DNA of 29,671 nucleotides from a virus, in IMG/VR virus record IMGVR_UViG_3300009164_000250, positions 1 to 29,671 of that record; one strand, written 5' to 3'. Positions 15,012-22,037 of this stretch are shown one piece after another. The first letter of the stretch is position 1. The number at the start of each line of letters is the position of its first letter. Made by a program: the position numbers and the translations under genes. Below the pieces are notes generated by a model that was given only the letters and a program-made list of their open reading frames with translations, made no database searches and was not told the DNA's origin.

Positions 15012-15366
15012 CGTCAAATTTAAATACGTCTTGTACTTTAAACTCTTTAACCGTATGAGAATTAACACTCTCAATATGTTGCATCGATAACTGCTTTAAT
15101 TCGTCCTGAGTAGCAATCAGTTTCATAAGCCCCATTTGTAATGTAGGATTATCTGACTTATACCACTTAGATCGCATAGAGACTTTAATCTCAGTCTTTA
15201 CTTTTGTTAAAGCATCTTTTATATCGTCTAATTTGTCTAATTCAAGATTATAAAATGTAGCTCTTGAACAAGGCAAATAGGATATAATGTCATCTATAAA
15301 AAATAGTTTGTTCTTGTTAATCGCCTCTAATGCGGAGGCAATCAGTTCTTCTTTATTGTATGCCAT
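14986..15366 (-). CDS. terS: Terminase small subunit-like protein
   Basis: This 126-residue helical protein has a helix-turn-helix-like start (FIDDIISYLPCSRATFYNLE) and a coiled central region (LDDIKDALTKVKTEIKVSMR). The C-terminus is acidic (KFDDDTTQSEI). DNA-binding N-termini with an oligomerising middle are typical of small terminase subunits, which recognise packaging sites and activate the large subunit. The gene directly precedes and overlaps the large subunit, the standard arrangement. Its start overlaps the ParB-fold gene upstream by 14 nt. The sequence alone would not be conclusive; the context raises confidence. Confidence 0.75.
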   Translation of the reverse strand: MAYNKEELIASALEAINKNKLFFIDDIISYLPCSRATFYNLELDKLDDIKDALTKVKTEIKVSMRSKWYKSDNPTLQMGLMKLIATQDELKQLSMQHIESVNSHTVKEFKVQDVFKFDDDTTQSEI

Positions 15367-16000
15367 TTTCTTCTTCGATTCTATATTTAATCATATTCTT
15401 TGTTTCCCAAGCCTTCTTGTATTCTACGCTTTCGAATAGCTTTGAGAATCCAGTTATGTGCTTTAGCTTTAATAGCTCTTCGGGTTGCATCCCTAGCTCA
15501 TTACAAATGTCGTTATCTTTCCATCCATTTTCTAGCATTTTAAACACCATATTTGACATACCTGATACTGAGTGGCTTCCTCTAGCTCTGTTGTGTCTAA
15601 CCGTACTTGCCATACGATCATTAATGTCCTTGTTAATAACAACAATAGGAAGGCATCCCTGATTACGATTTAATATATCTGCATTATTCTTGCAAGTAAA
15701 GTATCGGTGAAATCCATCTACGATTGTATACATATCTTTCTCGCTATCGTAAATTGTAACAATAGGTTGTGTGTAACCATCGTGTAAGATGCTAGTGTAT
15801 AGCAATCCCATTTCGATATTAGCGACTGCATTTGGATTATAGTCGTTAGGGGTTACCTTGTCTATATTTACCCAACGTACCCTATCTACGGGCTGTTCTT
15901 TTAATGGGCTTTTCTTATGTAGTGCTTCACGTATTGATTCAATAGTGCTTAAATCTAATTCAGCATTCTGAATATGCTTTAGAATTTCATTTGGTTTCAT
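15353..16000 (-). CDS. ParB/sulfiredoxin-fold protein, IbrB-like
   Basis: This 215-residue protein has the ParB N-terminal/sulfiredoxin fold: VRWVNIDKVTPNDYNPN at 41-57, the phosphate-binding loop VDGFHRYFTC at 94-103, and RHNRARGSHSV at 135-145. A helix-turn-helix-like region (NDICNELGMQPEELLKLKHI) follows. The combination closely recalls IbrB, which in E. coli and in many phages is encoded beside the PAPS-reductase-like IbrA. The gene before it here is exactly such a PAPS-reductase-family protein, and the two are coupled by TAATG at 16002-15998. ParB-fold proteins in phages can hydrolyse nucleotides or act as nucleic-acid-binding partners. The reaction of this pair is unknown. Confidence 0.75.
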   Translation of the reverse strand: MKPNEILKHIQNAELDLSTIESIREALHKKSPLKEQPVDRVRWVNIDKVTPNDYNPNAVANIEMGLLYTSILHDGYTQPIVTIYDSEKDMYTIVDGFHRYFTCKNNADILNRNQGCLPIVVINKDINDRMASTVRHNRARGSHSVSGMSNMVFKMLENGWKDNDICNELGMQPEELLKLKHITGFSKLFESVEYKKAWETKNMIKYRIEEENGIQ

Positions 16001-17166
16001 TATTGCTTTTTAAATTGTGGAACGTATTTGTTATAAATGTAAGTGTATTTGTTAATTATACCTTTCTTAAATTTCTTGTAGGTATTTACGTTTGCATTAA
16101 TTTTCCAGTTTAGGAATTTAGTATAATCCCAATCGCTAGAAAGGATCGTGTTGATCATAACCCTATTAAAGTCAATGCTTATTTCTGGATCGCAGAACTC
16201 TTCATTAAACTTATTGTATTTAGCTATAAATTTAGTGTAGTTCTTTTCGTCTTGAATTATGTTTTTAGCTAGGTGCAATGTGTATTCGCTCCAGTTATTA
16301 AACATAGTTGGATGTACTTTAGGACATACAAAGGCTTCGTTCTTTAGGTGTTTAATTGTATTCGCTCCATCGATACGCTTAGATATTTTCTCCCAAGTAG
16401 GTGGCTCGATCTCTTGTATTAAAAGCAGGGCTTGTATTGCTGTTTCGTGGTGTACGTTTGAGATCCGCATATCTTTAATTACGACACCGTATCTGTACAT
16501 CTCGTTGTACACGTTATTGTAATCCCATTTGTTTTTAAATATCGCTGCCCAAACATCTGAATAAGACCAATCGTATAATGGATAAAAAGTATAATGCTCT
16601 TGCTCTTTAGATAGTATTTTGCCCCAAGTAATATGCTTATAGGTTCGATCCTCAGTTAATACCATAGCTCGCTTTGGGCTTTCCTCTGCTCTTACACCTG
16701 CTAGGTAGCAACTCTTTACTCCTTTAAAGTGGTAATTAAATATCTTGCCAAACAATTCGTGAAATCTATTAGTGCCATAGTTATTCTCCTTAATAGATAA
16801 ATCGTTTTTAGGATGTATCCAGACATCTTCTTTAGTTACATCCCAGCAGTAAGAATAGCGTTCGTAAGAGCTAGCGTTGTTCGTAATTACCATAGGCATT
16901 TGAAACCACATAGGTTCTACACGAGGATCTTGCATAATCTTTGTGCAATAATCTACCGTTCCCTGCCATTCGGCTTCCTGATCTATCCATAATACTTTTA
17001 ATGGTAGTCTATTTCTTTGCTCTGCTACGATCAAAGCTAAATTTAGGGTGCAGGTACTATCCTTGCCTCCGCTAAATCCTACAACAACGTTTTCAAATTC
17101 GTCAAATAGGTAATTCATCCTATCTAAGGCATCGTCAAATACGTTTTTGGTTTTATAAATCTTCAT
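16000..17166 (-). CDS. PAPS reductase-family protein, IbrA-like (DUF3440-type C-terminus)
   Basis: This 388-residue protein has the PP-loop ATP-pyrophosphatase signature VVVGFSGGKDSTCTLNLAL, with SGGKDS at 32-37. Other family motifs are LKVLWIDQEAEW at 76-87, SCYLAGVRAEESPKRAMVL in the middle and FYPLYDWSYSDVWAAI. The C-terminal part is Lys/Asn/Tyr-rich, as in DUF3440 proteins. These enzymes activate a substrate with ATP, reducing PAPS or modifying nucleic acid as in DndC. The gene overlaps the methyltransferase-like gene by 14 nt and is coupled to its IbrB-like partner. A role in phage DNA modification is possible; regulatory or sulfur-metabolic roles are the alternatives. Confidence 0.8.
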   Translation of the reverse strand: MKIYKTKNVFDDALDRMNYLFDEFENVVVGFSGGKDSTCTLNLALIVAEQRNRLPLKVLWIDQEAEWQGTVDYCTKIMQDPRVEPMWFQMPMVITNNASSYERYSYCWDVTKEDVWIHPKNDLSIKENNYGTNRFHELFGKIFNYHFKGVKSCYLAGVRAEESPKRAMVLTEDRTYKHITWGKILSKEQEHYTFYPLYDWSYSDVWAAIFKNKWDYNNVYNEMYRYGVVIKDMRISNVHHETAIQALLLIQEIEPPTWEKISKRIDGANTIKHLKNEAFVCPKVHPTMFNNWSEYTLHLAKNIIQDEKNYTKFIAKYNKFNEEFCDPEISIDFNRVMINTILSSDWDYTKFLNWKINANVNTYKKFKKGIINKYTYIYNKYVPQFKKQ

Positions 17167-17728
17167 AAATATCGCTTATAAATTTGATGCACTTACTATT
17201 GTAATCAGACATAACAAATTTCTTATTCATTTTCTTAAATATCCTGCCTGTGTTTCCGTAACCACAGCAAAAGTCTCCTACACAATTAAACTTAGATGCT
17301 ATATTTAATATAATAGCAGTTGTAGTGCTATGCATACCATCAAAATTATAGTTGTAAACGAATGCTTTTGCATTAGCCCCATTAATTTTAGTATCTAGTA
17401 CCTGATGTGGCTTTTCTATTTTGCTCATAATCTTAATGCTACCTATAATAATCATAGGCACTTTAGTGATTTTGATAATAGAATTAACTGCTGTAATGTA
17501 CTGAGTAAAATCAAGGCTTGCGTTTGCTCTCTTGTTAAACTTTTCTAGTCCATCGATCCAGCTAATCTCTGTGTAAAGTATATCGCATTTATTAAATACA
17601 TTAGGTATACCATTAAGCACATTGTTTGCTAGTGCTATATTGCCATCCTTTTCAAAATAGTCTAAGTTTCCGTTTACCTCGATTGGATCGTGTAATGCAG
17701 AATGATAGGGAAATTTTTTAGTTGCCAT
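17153..17728 (-). CDS. Degenerate, permuted methyltransferase-like protein
   Basis: This 191-residue protein seems to be a class I SAM-binding fold with motifs in permuted order. Near the C-terminus, CVGDFCCGYGNTGRIF (149-164) resembles motif I, which contacts SAM. Near the N-terminus, KCDILYTEISWIDG (48-60) aligns with motif IV of amino-methyltransferases, where D/N-PP-Y/W is expected. Here the two prolines are replaced (TEISW), so ordinary N-methylation may be lost. The gene lies between a glycosyltransferase and a PAPS-reductase-family gene and overlaps both (11 and 14 nt), so it is translated with them. Its activity and substrate cannot be named. Confidence 0.6.
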   Translation of the reverse strand: MATKKFPYHSALHDPIEVNGNLDYFEKDGNIALANNVLNGIPNVFNKCDILYTEISWIDGLEKFNKRANASLDFTQYITAVNSIIKITKVPMIIIGSIKIMSKIEKPHQVLDTKINGANAKAFVYNYNFDGMHSTTTAIILNIASKFNCVGDFCCGYGNTGRIFKKMNKKFVMSDYNSKCIKFISDIYEDL

Positions 17729-18467
17729 TTAAGATAAAGTTATTGGTTGTGTGCATCTGAACAGCTAGCTTATTAAACTTAGTAGTTTTGTCTGATTCAT
17801 AATACTCATAACCTGATGGAGAAACTATTGTCGTATTTACATATTTAAGCATATCGTTTTGCGAATTGCCTAGATTAGCGTTCTCTTTTAATGCTTGCTT
17901 GTAACCTCCCTTAGATGTTCCCTGCTTGTGGTATGCGTAACAGGATCTAGTTCGGTAATTCTTGTAACCATTAATGTAAGATTTGATGCAAATATCCCAT
18001 TCATCAACGCTATTGTAAGGAGTAAACTTCCCAATAGAATGAAATACATCTTTTTTAATAAACCAGCCACCGCCTTTGTAAACAAAATTAGACTGAATAG
18101 CTACATTCATTCTTTTAACTGAATTAATTATACGGGTAATTGATACTAAACCAGTATCGTTTTTAGCTAAAAGGCTAAATATATAATTGTCTATAACCGT
18201 ATCCTCTGTAAAATAGACATCGTCGTCTGTAAATAAATATGCTTCTGTCTCAGGAAAACATTTGTCGGCAATAGATACACCAAAATTAAAAGCATTTGTT
18301 AGTGGCATCTGAGCTGTATCCACAATTACAACATTAGGCTTTCTGATTATATCTGTGCTATCTGATAGGCTTACAATAACTATGTTGATCCAATCAGGCA
18401 CAGAATTAATTAGCCTATTGCAAATATCGTTTCTCTTATAGGTCGGTGCAATTAAGGTTATTTTCAT
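17718..18467 (-). CDS. Glycosyltransferase, GT-A fold (family 2-like)
   Basis: This 249-residue protein has the GT-A layout: MKITLIAPTYKRNDICNRLI for nucleotide-sugar binding at the N-terminus, then AYLFTDDDVYFTED, whose D81-D83 form the DxD metal motif. A later region has GGGWFIKKDVFHSIG and DEWDICIKSYINGYKNYR, typical of the acceptor-side part of family 2 enzymes, and a histidine follows (CYAYHKQGTSKG). No membrane segment is visible. It overlaps the gene before by 4 nt and the next by 11 nt. In a phage it could glycosylate modified DNA bases, a virion protein or the host surface. Its place among nucleic-acid-modifying genes favours DNA, but this is inference. Confidence 0.8.
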   Translation of the reverse strand: MKITLIAPTYKRNDICNRLINSVPDWINIVIVSLSDSTDIIRKPNVVIVDTAQMPLTNAFNFGVSIADKCFPETEAYLFTDDDVYFTEDTVIDNYIFSLLAKNDTGLVSITRIINSVKRMNVAIQSNFVYKGGGWFIKKDVFHSIGKFTPYNSVDEWDICIKSYINGYKNYRTRSCYAYHKQGTSKGGYKQALKENANLGNSQNDMLKYVNTTIVSPSGYEYYESDKTTKFNKLAVQMHTTNNFILNGN

Positions 18468-18739
18468 TCATTCTCAATTAAAGTGCGATTAATGATTCCG
18501 CTACCATCGTTAATAGTCATTGCCCAATACTTGTACTCGCCTAAATTGTAATAGGTATAGATCCGATTAAAGAATCTTTTTTGGTATCCATTTGCATTAA
18601 TGTATTTAACAACCTCGCTGTAAAGCTCTTTGTTATCCCATTTTTTTTCTAGTGTATACCAATGTGGTATTTTAGGCATTGACTTTGCAAATGTATAATC
18701 AATGCTGTTTAGAATTTTGTCTGCTGTTTCCTTGTCCAT
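18464..18739 (-). CDS. Conserved-looking phage protein of unknown function
   Basis: This 91-residue protein is rich in Tyr and Trp (KIPHWYTLEKKWDNKELYSE; NRIYTYYNLGEYKYWAMTIN) and ends GIINRTLIENE. I recall that proteins with an IPHWYT start, a K.YW.M middle and an INR end recur in phages, often near methyltransferase genes, but I cannot give a function. It starts 1 nt after the ParB-fold gene and overlaps the glycosyltransferase by 4 nt, so it is part of the same operon. No membrane segment is visible. Confidence 0.65.
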   Translation of the reverse strand: MDKETADKILNSIDYTFAKSMPKIPHWYTLEKKWDNKELYSEVVKYINANGYQKRFFNRIYTYYNLGEYKYWAMTINDGSGIINRTLIENE

Positions 18740-18740
18740 T

Positions 18741-19277
18741 TTACTTTGTTTTCATAATAAAAAATTCATTTGCACATTTAGGACAAATTACTTCTATTAA
18801 ATCGTCCTGAGTATTCATTTCTCCCATACGCTCATTTAGCTCTTTAGTAACTTTGTCAACGTTTTCCTCTGTTACCGCCTCGTAATTAGTGCTAGGATTT
18901 AGGACTGGATTATAATCAGGAATATCCCATTGAATTAAACCCCAGTCTTTTAATTCTGTTGTATCCCATTCGTTAGCAAGTGCATCCCAATCCCATTCGC
19001 CTCCGCTAATGTTATCCTTAATTAAAAACTCTTTTTGCTTTGCTTCGGATAGGTCTGTAATAATAACTGGGATCTCTTTGATGCCAGCCTCTAAGCAGGC
19101 TCTATATCTCATATTCCCTCCTAGTATAATCATTTCCTGATTAACAACGATAGGTCGAATAGAAAGCATTTCTGGGAAATCCTTAATAGATTTAACTAGC
19201 TTTTTAAATTTGTCATCCTTAATCGTTCTAGGATTATTAGGATTAAGTTTAATGTCTGTGATTTTTTTGATTTCCAT
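18741..19277 (-). CDS. ParB N-terminal domain protein
   Basis: This 178-residue protein has a clear ParB-like nuclease domain: DIKLNPNNPRTIKDDKFKKL at 8-27, PIVVNQEMIILGGNMRYRAC at 42-61 with the GG..RYRA motif, and VIITDLSEAKQKEFLIKDN at 71-89. A Trp-rich stretch follows (GGEWDWDALANEWDTTELKD). The C-terminus has one CPKC knuckle and may bind a metal in combination with another subunit. In many phages and mobile elements this domain is fused or adjacent to DNA methyltransferases. It differs from the IbrB-like protein at 15353-16000, so the window contains two separate ParB-fold genes. Confidence 0.8.
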   Translation of the reverse strand: MEIKKITDIKLNPNNPRTIKDDKFKKLVKSIKDFPEMLSIRPIVVNQEMIILGGNMRYRACLEAGIKEIPVIITDLSEAKQKEFLIKDNISGGEWDWDALANEWDTTELKDWGLIQWDIPDYNPVLNPSTNYEAVTEENVDKVTKELNERMGEMNTQDDLIEVICPKCANEFFIMKTK

Positions 19278-19278
19278 A

Positions 19279-19641
19279 TTAGTATTCGTTATAAATTCTT
19301 CTTAAATCTCCTATCATATCCCTCCAGCAAGATGCACAAGATGTGTCAGTAAATGGTACTCTAAAAACACCTAAGTAAACAGCTTGTAGCTCTCTTTGAA
19401 TTTGTAATCCAATTGAATTTGGATTGGTTTTAAAAAATTCATTTAGATAATTGTAATCTGATTCGGCTAGACAATTAGGTTTTTTGTAAGGAAAGATCCT
19501 GTTTAATGCCTCTTTGCGTTCTTCGCATCCGCAATCCCAATCTAGGGCTTTTGACAATGCTTCTACTCCTGCTTTAATTCCTAATGCTTCGGTAAGGTTT
19601 TCAACTGAATCGCCTAGACCTTTTGATTTTCTTTTTGCCAT
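19279..19641 (-). CDS. Cysteine-containing protein beside the sigma factor gene
   Basis: This 120-residue protein has two Cys pairs: DCGCEERKEALNRIFPYKKP in the middle and TSCASCWRDMIGDLRRI at the end, with another single Cys (PNCLAESDYNYL) between. Together they could bind zinc. The N-terminus is basic and helical (MAKRKSKGLGDSVENLTEAL). It overlaps the sigma gene's end by 28 nt. I recall similar proteins in flavobacterial phages but cannot assign a function. The neighbourhood makes a transcription-related role possible, for instance as a partner of the sigma factor. Confidence 0.65.
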   Translation of the reverse strand: MAKRKSKGLGDSVENLTEALGIKAGVEALSKALDWDCGCEERKEALNRIFPYKKPNCLAESDYNYLNEFFKTNPNSIGLQIQRELQAVYLGVFRVPFTDTSCASCWRDMIGDLRRIYNEY

Positions 19642-20066
19642 TGTTTTAATTTTAGTTTACATCTTTGAATTGTTTGAAAAATATTCATTAGGGGAATCCC
19701 TGACTCTTTTGCCATTTTACGCATTGAAACGTTATTGTTAATATATATTAAATACATTTTGCGATCGTACCAATCCCAAGTATTAATAAAATCCATATAT
19801 GGTTTAATAAATTCATTAAGGTCTTCATTATAGGTGTCTTCTTTTAATGAGTATTCTATCTCTCTTGTTATTTCGACCTTGTCAATTTTTTTACGATGTA
19901 AATTAACGGTTAGCGATCGGAGTGTATAGTAAAAATACGACTCATTTACTTCCTTACCTAATAATTTTATGTATGCTTCTTGGACAATGTCTTCTGCGTA
20001 GTTTGTTTCGCCAAACTTTTTGACTATTTGAATCCAATGCTTATGACGCTTGTATATGTTATCCAC
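19614..20066 (-). CDS. ECF-like RNA polymerase sigma factor
   Basis: This protein has two sigma-70 parts. Region 2 is at 8-37 of the GTG-start version: HKHWIQIVKKFGETNYAEDI followed by VQEAYIKLL, with the AED-VQE signature. Region 4 is at about 99-142: WYDRKMYLIYINNNVSMRKM, then AKESGIPLMNIFQTIQRCK, an HTH. No ATG is available. I prefer GTG at 20066, because it overlaps the preceding stop as TAGTG (150 residues). TTG at 20102 would give 162. Its likely role is to direct host RNA polymerase to phage promoters. Four ECF-style motifs (AAC-N16-CGTT) lie upstream of late genes in this window, and this is the only sigma-like gene here, so it is a good candidate for their activator. Confidence 0.8.
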   Translation of the reverse strand: MDNIYKRHKHWIQIVKKFGETNYAEDIVQEAYIKLLGKEVNESYFYYTLRSLTVNLHRKKIDKVEITREIEYSLKEDTYNEDLNEFIKPYMDFINTWDWYDRKMYLIYINNNVSMRKMAKESGIPLMNIFQTIQRCKLKLKQWQKENQKV

Positions 20067-20242
20067 TAAAGCAGGTAGATATTTTCTGCAACCAACTTCC
20101 AATAAATTTTGTCATCTATTCTTTGGCAATACTCGCCAAACATTCCGCACATAAATAAACAAAGCTCTCTTGCAAGCATCTTATTCCCCGTAAAGTAATA
20201 AGCGTTGTTCATTAAAGAAGAGGCTCTTTCGTCTGGCTTCAT
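20066..20242 (-). CDS. Small protein upstream of the sigma factor gene
   Basis: The frame is open from 20278, but the ATG at 20242 forms TAATG with the stop of the preceding 39-codon ORF, so a 58-residue product beginning MKPDERASSLMNNAYYFTGN is preferred. It continues with a Cys-containing helix (MLARELCLFMCGMFGEYCQR). The stop overlaps a GTG that probably starts the sigma factor gene (TAGTG). The chain of overlapping stops and starts implies translational coupling. No family recognised. Confidence 0.6.
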   Translation of the reverse strand: MKPDERASSLMNNAYYFTGNKMLARELCLFMCGMFGEYCQRIDDKIYWKLVAENIYLL

Positions 20243-20361
20243 TAGTCCATCCATTTTCCGTGCTTGAATAAATGCCAAGTACGATGCTTTAAAACTTCTA
20301 TAACTAATTGAAACAAAGTATCTGCTTCATAGCTACCTACTTTTTTAATTATTAGTTTCAT
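20242..20361 (-). CDS. Very small coupled ORF (39 aa)
   Basis: This 39-codon ORF (MKLIIKKVGSYEADTLFQLV, then IEVLKHRTWHLFKHGKWMD) runs from ATG at 20361 to TAA at 20242. Both ends overlap neighbours as TAATG: its ATG overlaps the stop of the DUF3310-type gene, and its stop overlaps the next ATG. It fills what would be an 80-120-nt gap in an otherwise closely packed operon. No family recognised. Tight coupling on both sides is the main support. Confidence 0.6.
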   Translation of the reverse strand: MKLIIKKVGSYEADTLFQLVIEVLKHRTWHLFKHGKWMD

Positions 20362-20564
20362 TATTTAGATTTCGTTAATTCATTAACAATGTACCATCTA
20401 GCCTTTTCTAAGTCTTGCTTTTTATTGCCTTTCTTATCAGCTCTTAAAATATACTTGATTGCGTTTCCTAATGCAAAATTTAAACCAAAAGCCTCAATTA
20501 CATTAATAGCTTCAAGGCCATTTGCCCCTTTATAGTGTTCTGGAGAATTTACTTGATCGCTCAT
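20361..20564 (-). CDS. DUF3310-type protein
   Basis: This 67-residue protein matches the short DUF3310 family (often labelled nucleotide kinase-like) found in many phages. The signature is VNSPEHYKGANGLEAINVIE, followed by FALGNAIKYILRADKKGNKK and DLEKARWYIVNEL. The function of DUF3310 proteins is not settled; they commonly occur in nucleotide-metabolism or early regions. It has no membrane segment. Its stop overlaps the next ATG (TAATG). The upstream gap is short and has no clear promoter. Confidence 0.82.
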   Translation of the reverse strand: MSDQVNSPEHYKGANGLEAINVIEAFGLNFALGNAIKYILRADKKGNKKQDLEKARWYIVNELTKSK

Positions 20565-20587
20565 AGTTACAAAGTTTATATAAATTT

Positions 20588-20932
20588 TTATTTAAAGTCA
20601 ATATTTAATCCATAATTTTTCATAAGGATTATTAATTGAGTATTTAATCCTTCGGCTCTTGTCTTATCCATTAGCTCTATATTCATTCCAATCTTAAAAA
20701 ATTCTAGCATTAATTTTCCTGCTTGAAAATACTGATCTGATACGGTTGCATCAGGATCTCCTTTGTATAATTGCTGTTCAATTTTAAGTAATTCTTCTAA
20801 AACTGAATTAGATTTAGACTTTAGCGATTGCTTATTAAATACAGATGGCCTAAAATCGTTTTCAATGTGATCAATTAATGCGTTTAAAAGTCCGCAGTAA
20901 ATAATTATTGTTTCTCTTTGTGTTAATTTCAT
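20588..20932 (-). CDS. Early-region helical protein of unknown function
   Basis: The frame is open from 20971, but the ATG at 20932 overlaps the TGA of the VRR-NUC gene (ATGA), giving 114 residues from MKLTQRETIIIYCGLLNALI. The protein is nearly all helical, with SNSVLEELLKIEQQLYKGD in the middle and LMLEFFKIGMNIELMDKTRA near the end. No catalytic motif or membrane segment is apparent. Coupling to the nuclease suggests a related role in DNA metabolism, but I do not recognise it. Confidence 0.6.
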   Translation of the reverse strand: MKLTQRETIIIYCGLLNALIDHIENDFRPSVFNKQSLKSKSNSVLEELLKIEQQLYKGDPDATVSDQYFQAGKLMLEFFKIGMNIELMDKTRAEGLNTQLIILMKNYGLNIDFK

Positions 20933-21279
20933 ATTTGATTTAGTCTGTATTTTTTTAATAGCTCTTGACAATCCTCTATTGAACGTACTATTGCATAATA
21001 GTATTTATGCTCTAATGCTATTTTCTGAAAATCTTTTTGATTTGGAGACTGCACTCCTTTGGCTATTTTAACTTCTACAAATAGTCCTTTCCAATTATCG
21101 TTTGAAATCATCCAAAACATATCTGCTACTCCTGATTTCACACCCTCCATTTTTAGTTTTATGCCGACTAAAAGACTTCTTTGCCCCCCATTAGGTACTG
21201 CAAAAAACGGAAATTCTTGTGTTAGATCTAACCACTTACATATGGCTACTTGTAATCGATGTTCGTCCTGATTTCTCAT
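20929..21279 (-). CDS. VRR-NUC domain nuclease
   Basis: This 116-residue protein fits the VRR-NUC family, a PD-(D/E)XK-type fold found in phage Holliday-junction or structure-specific nucleases. It has an N-terminal glutamate (EHRLQVAICKWL), VPNGGQRSLLVGIKLKMEG, VKSGVADMFWM with D53, LFVEVKIAKGVQSPNQ with E69-x-K71, and QKDFQKIALE at 81-90. The length is normal for stand-alone members. It starts with TAATG overlapping the previous gene's stop. It is likely to act in recombination or replication-fork processing alongside the Erf-type annealing protein. Confidence 0.85.
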   Translation of the reverse strand: MRNQDEHRLQVAICKWLDLTQEFPFFAVPNGGQRSLLVGIKLKMEGVKSGVADMFWMISNDNWKGLFVEVKIAKGVQSPNQKDFQKIALEHKYYYAIVRSIEDCQELLKKYRLNQI

Positions 21280-22037
21280 TAGTCTATTGCAGATATTTTA
21301 CCTTCTGCTGTTAGGTATGCTTTAAAGTCTGCTAAGTTTTCTACAAATTCCTTGTAACATTGAGCCTTGCAAGCCCAAAGTAGTTCGTCTTTGTCTTTAT
21401 ATTTAGGCAATAAGGACAAATATATTCTTTTTTTATCTTCCTCGTTTGCCTCATAGATGTTAAATTTTACTATGCTGTCATATAGCGAGTGCAAACCGCC
21501 TGCAATCCATACCATTTTTATGCTTTTTTCTTGACATCTTATGATTTCCTGAGAATACATATTTGCAATATTTATTGCTGTCATTTTTTGATCTTCTTCA
21601 CTTGGGATAGGTGCTACTTCTTCGATCTGTTTTACAACTAATTTAGTCTCTTGCCTAGCAAATTCTATATAGGCATTCATAATTCTACTAAAATACTCGC
21701 AAGAAAAGTTTTCGTAACACTTTGCATCTACGTTTAGCTTGCCTGCAACAGCATATTCAAATGCTAAAACTATTTCTTTGGCTGTTTGATTACCAAAATT
21801 TGATTTAATAAATTTAAGTAGAACGTATTTCTCTTCTTCTATTGGTAAATTATTGCCTCTTAGCCCTACAAATAACATTGCGTAGCGTAGAGCCTGCTTT
21901 ATCTCCTCTTCGTCGCTCTGTCGCAAAGTATGGTGGCTCTGTGCCTCGACAATAGCATTAGCTAGACCGCTACCAAATGTTAAGGCTCGTGATTCGGTCT
22001 TTACTAGTTCCTGTTTTTGCGTTGTTTGAATTTCCAT
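21279..22037 (-). CDS. Replication-region protein of unknown function
   Basis: This 252-residue, mainly helical protein follows and overlaps the DUF4373-type gene by 68 nt. The middle includes LRYAMLFVGLRGNNLPIEEE, FIKSNFGNQTAKEIVLAFEY and CYENFSCEYFSRIMNAYIEF. No Walker A motif or zinc finger is visible, so it is not a helicase by sequence. In Bacteroidota phages a gene of this kind often pairs with the replication initiator, which suggests helicase loading or another replisome role, but that is speculative. Confidence 0.6.
   Translation of the reverse strand: MEIQTTQKQELVKTESRALTFGSGLANAIVEAQSHHTLRQSDEEEIKQALRYAMLFVGLRGNNLPIEEEKYVLLKFIKSNFGNQTAKEIVLAFEYAVAGKLNVDAKCYENFSCEYFSRIMNAYIEFARQETKLVVKQIEEVAPIPSEEDQKMTAINIANMYSQEIIRCQEKSIKMVWIAGGLHSLYDSIVKFNIYEANEEDKKRIYLSLLPKYKDKDELLWACKAQCYKEFVENLADFKAYLTAEGKISAID

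Noticed and set aside
16000-17166. The PAPS-reductase-family gene as a straightforward sulfate assimilation gene.
   Set aside because: No other assimilation gene occurs here, the protein has the longer DUF3440-type architecture, and it is coupled to a ParB-fold partner, which fits a different role.
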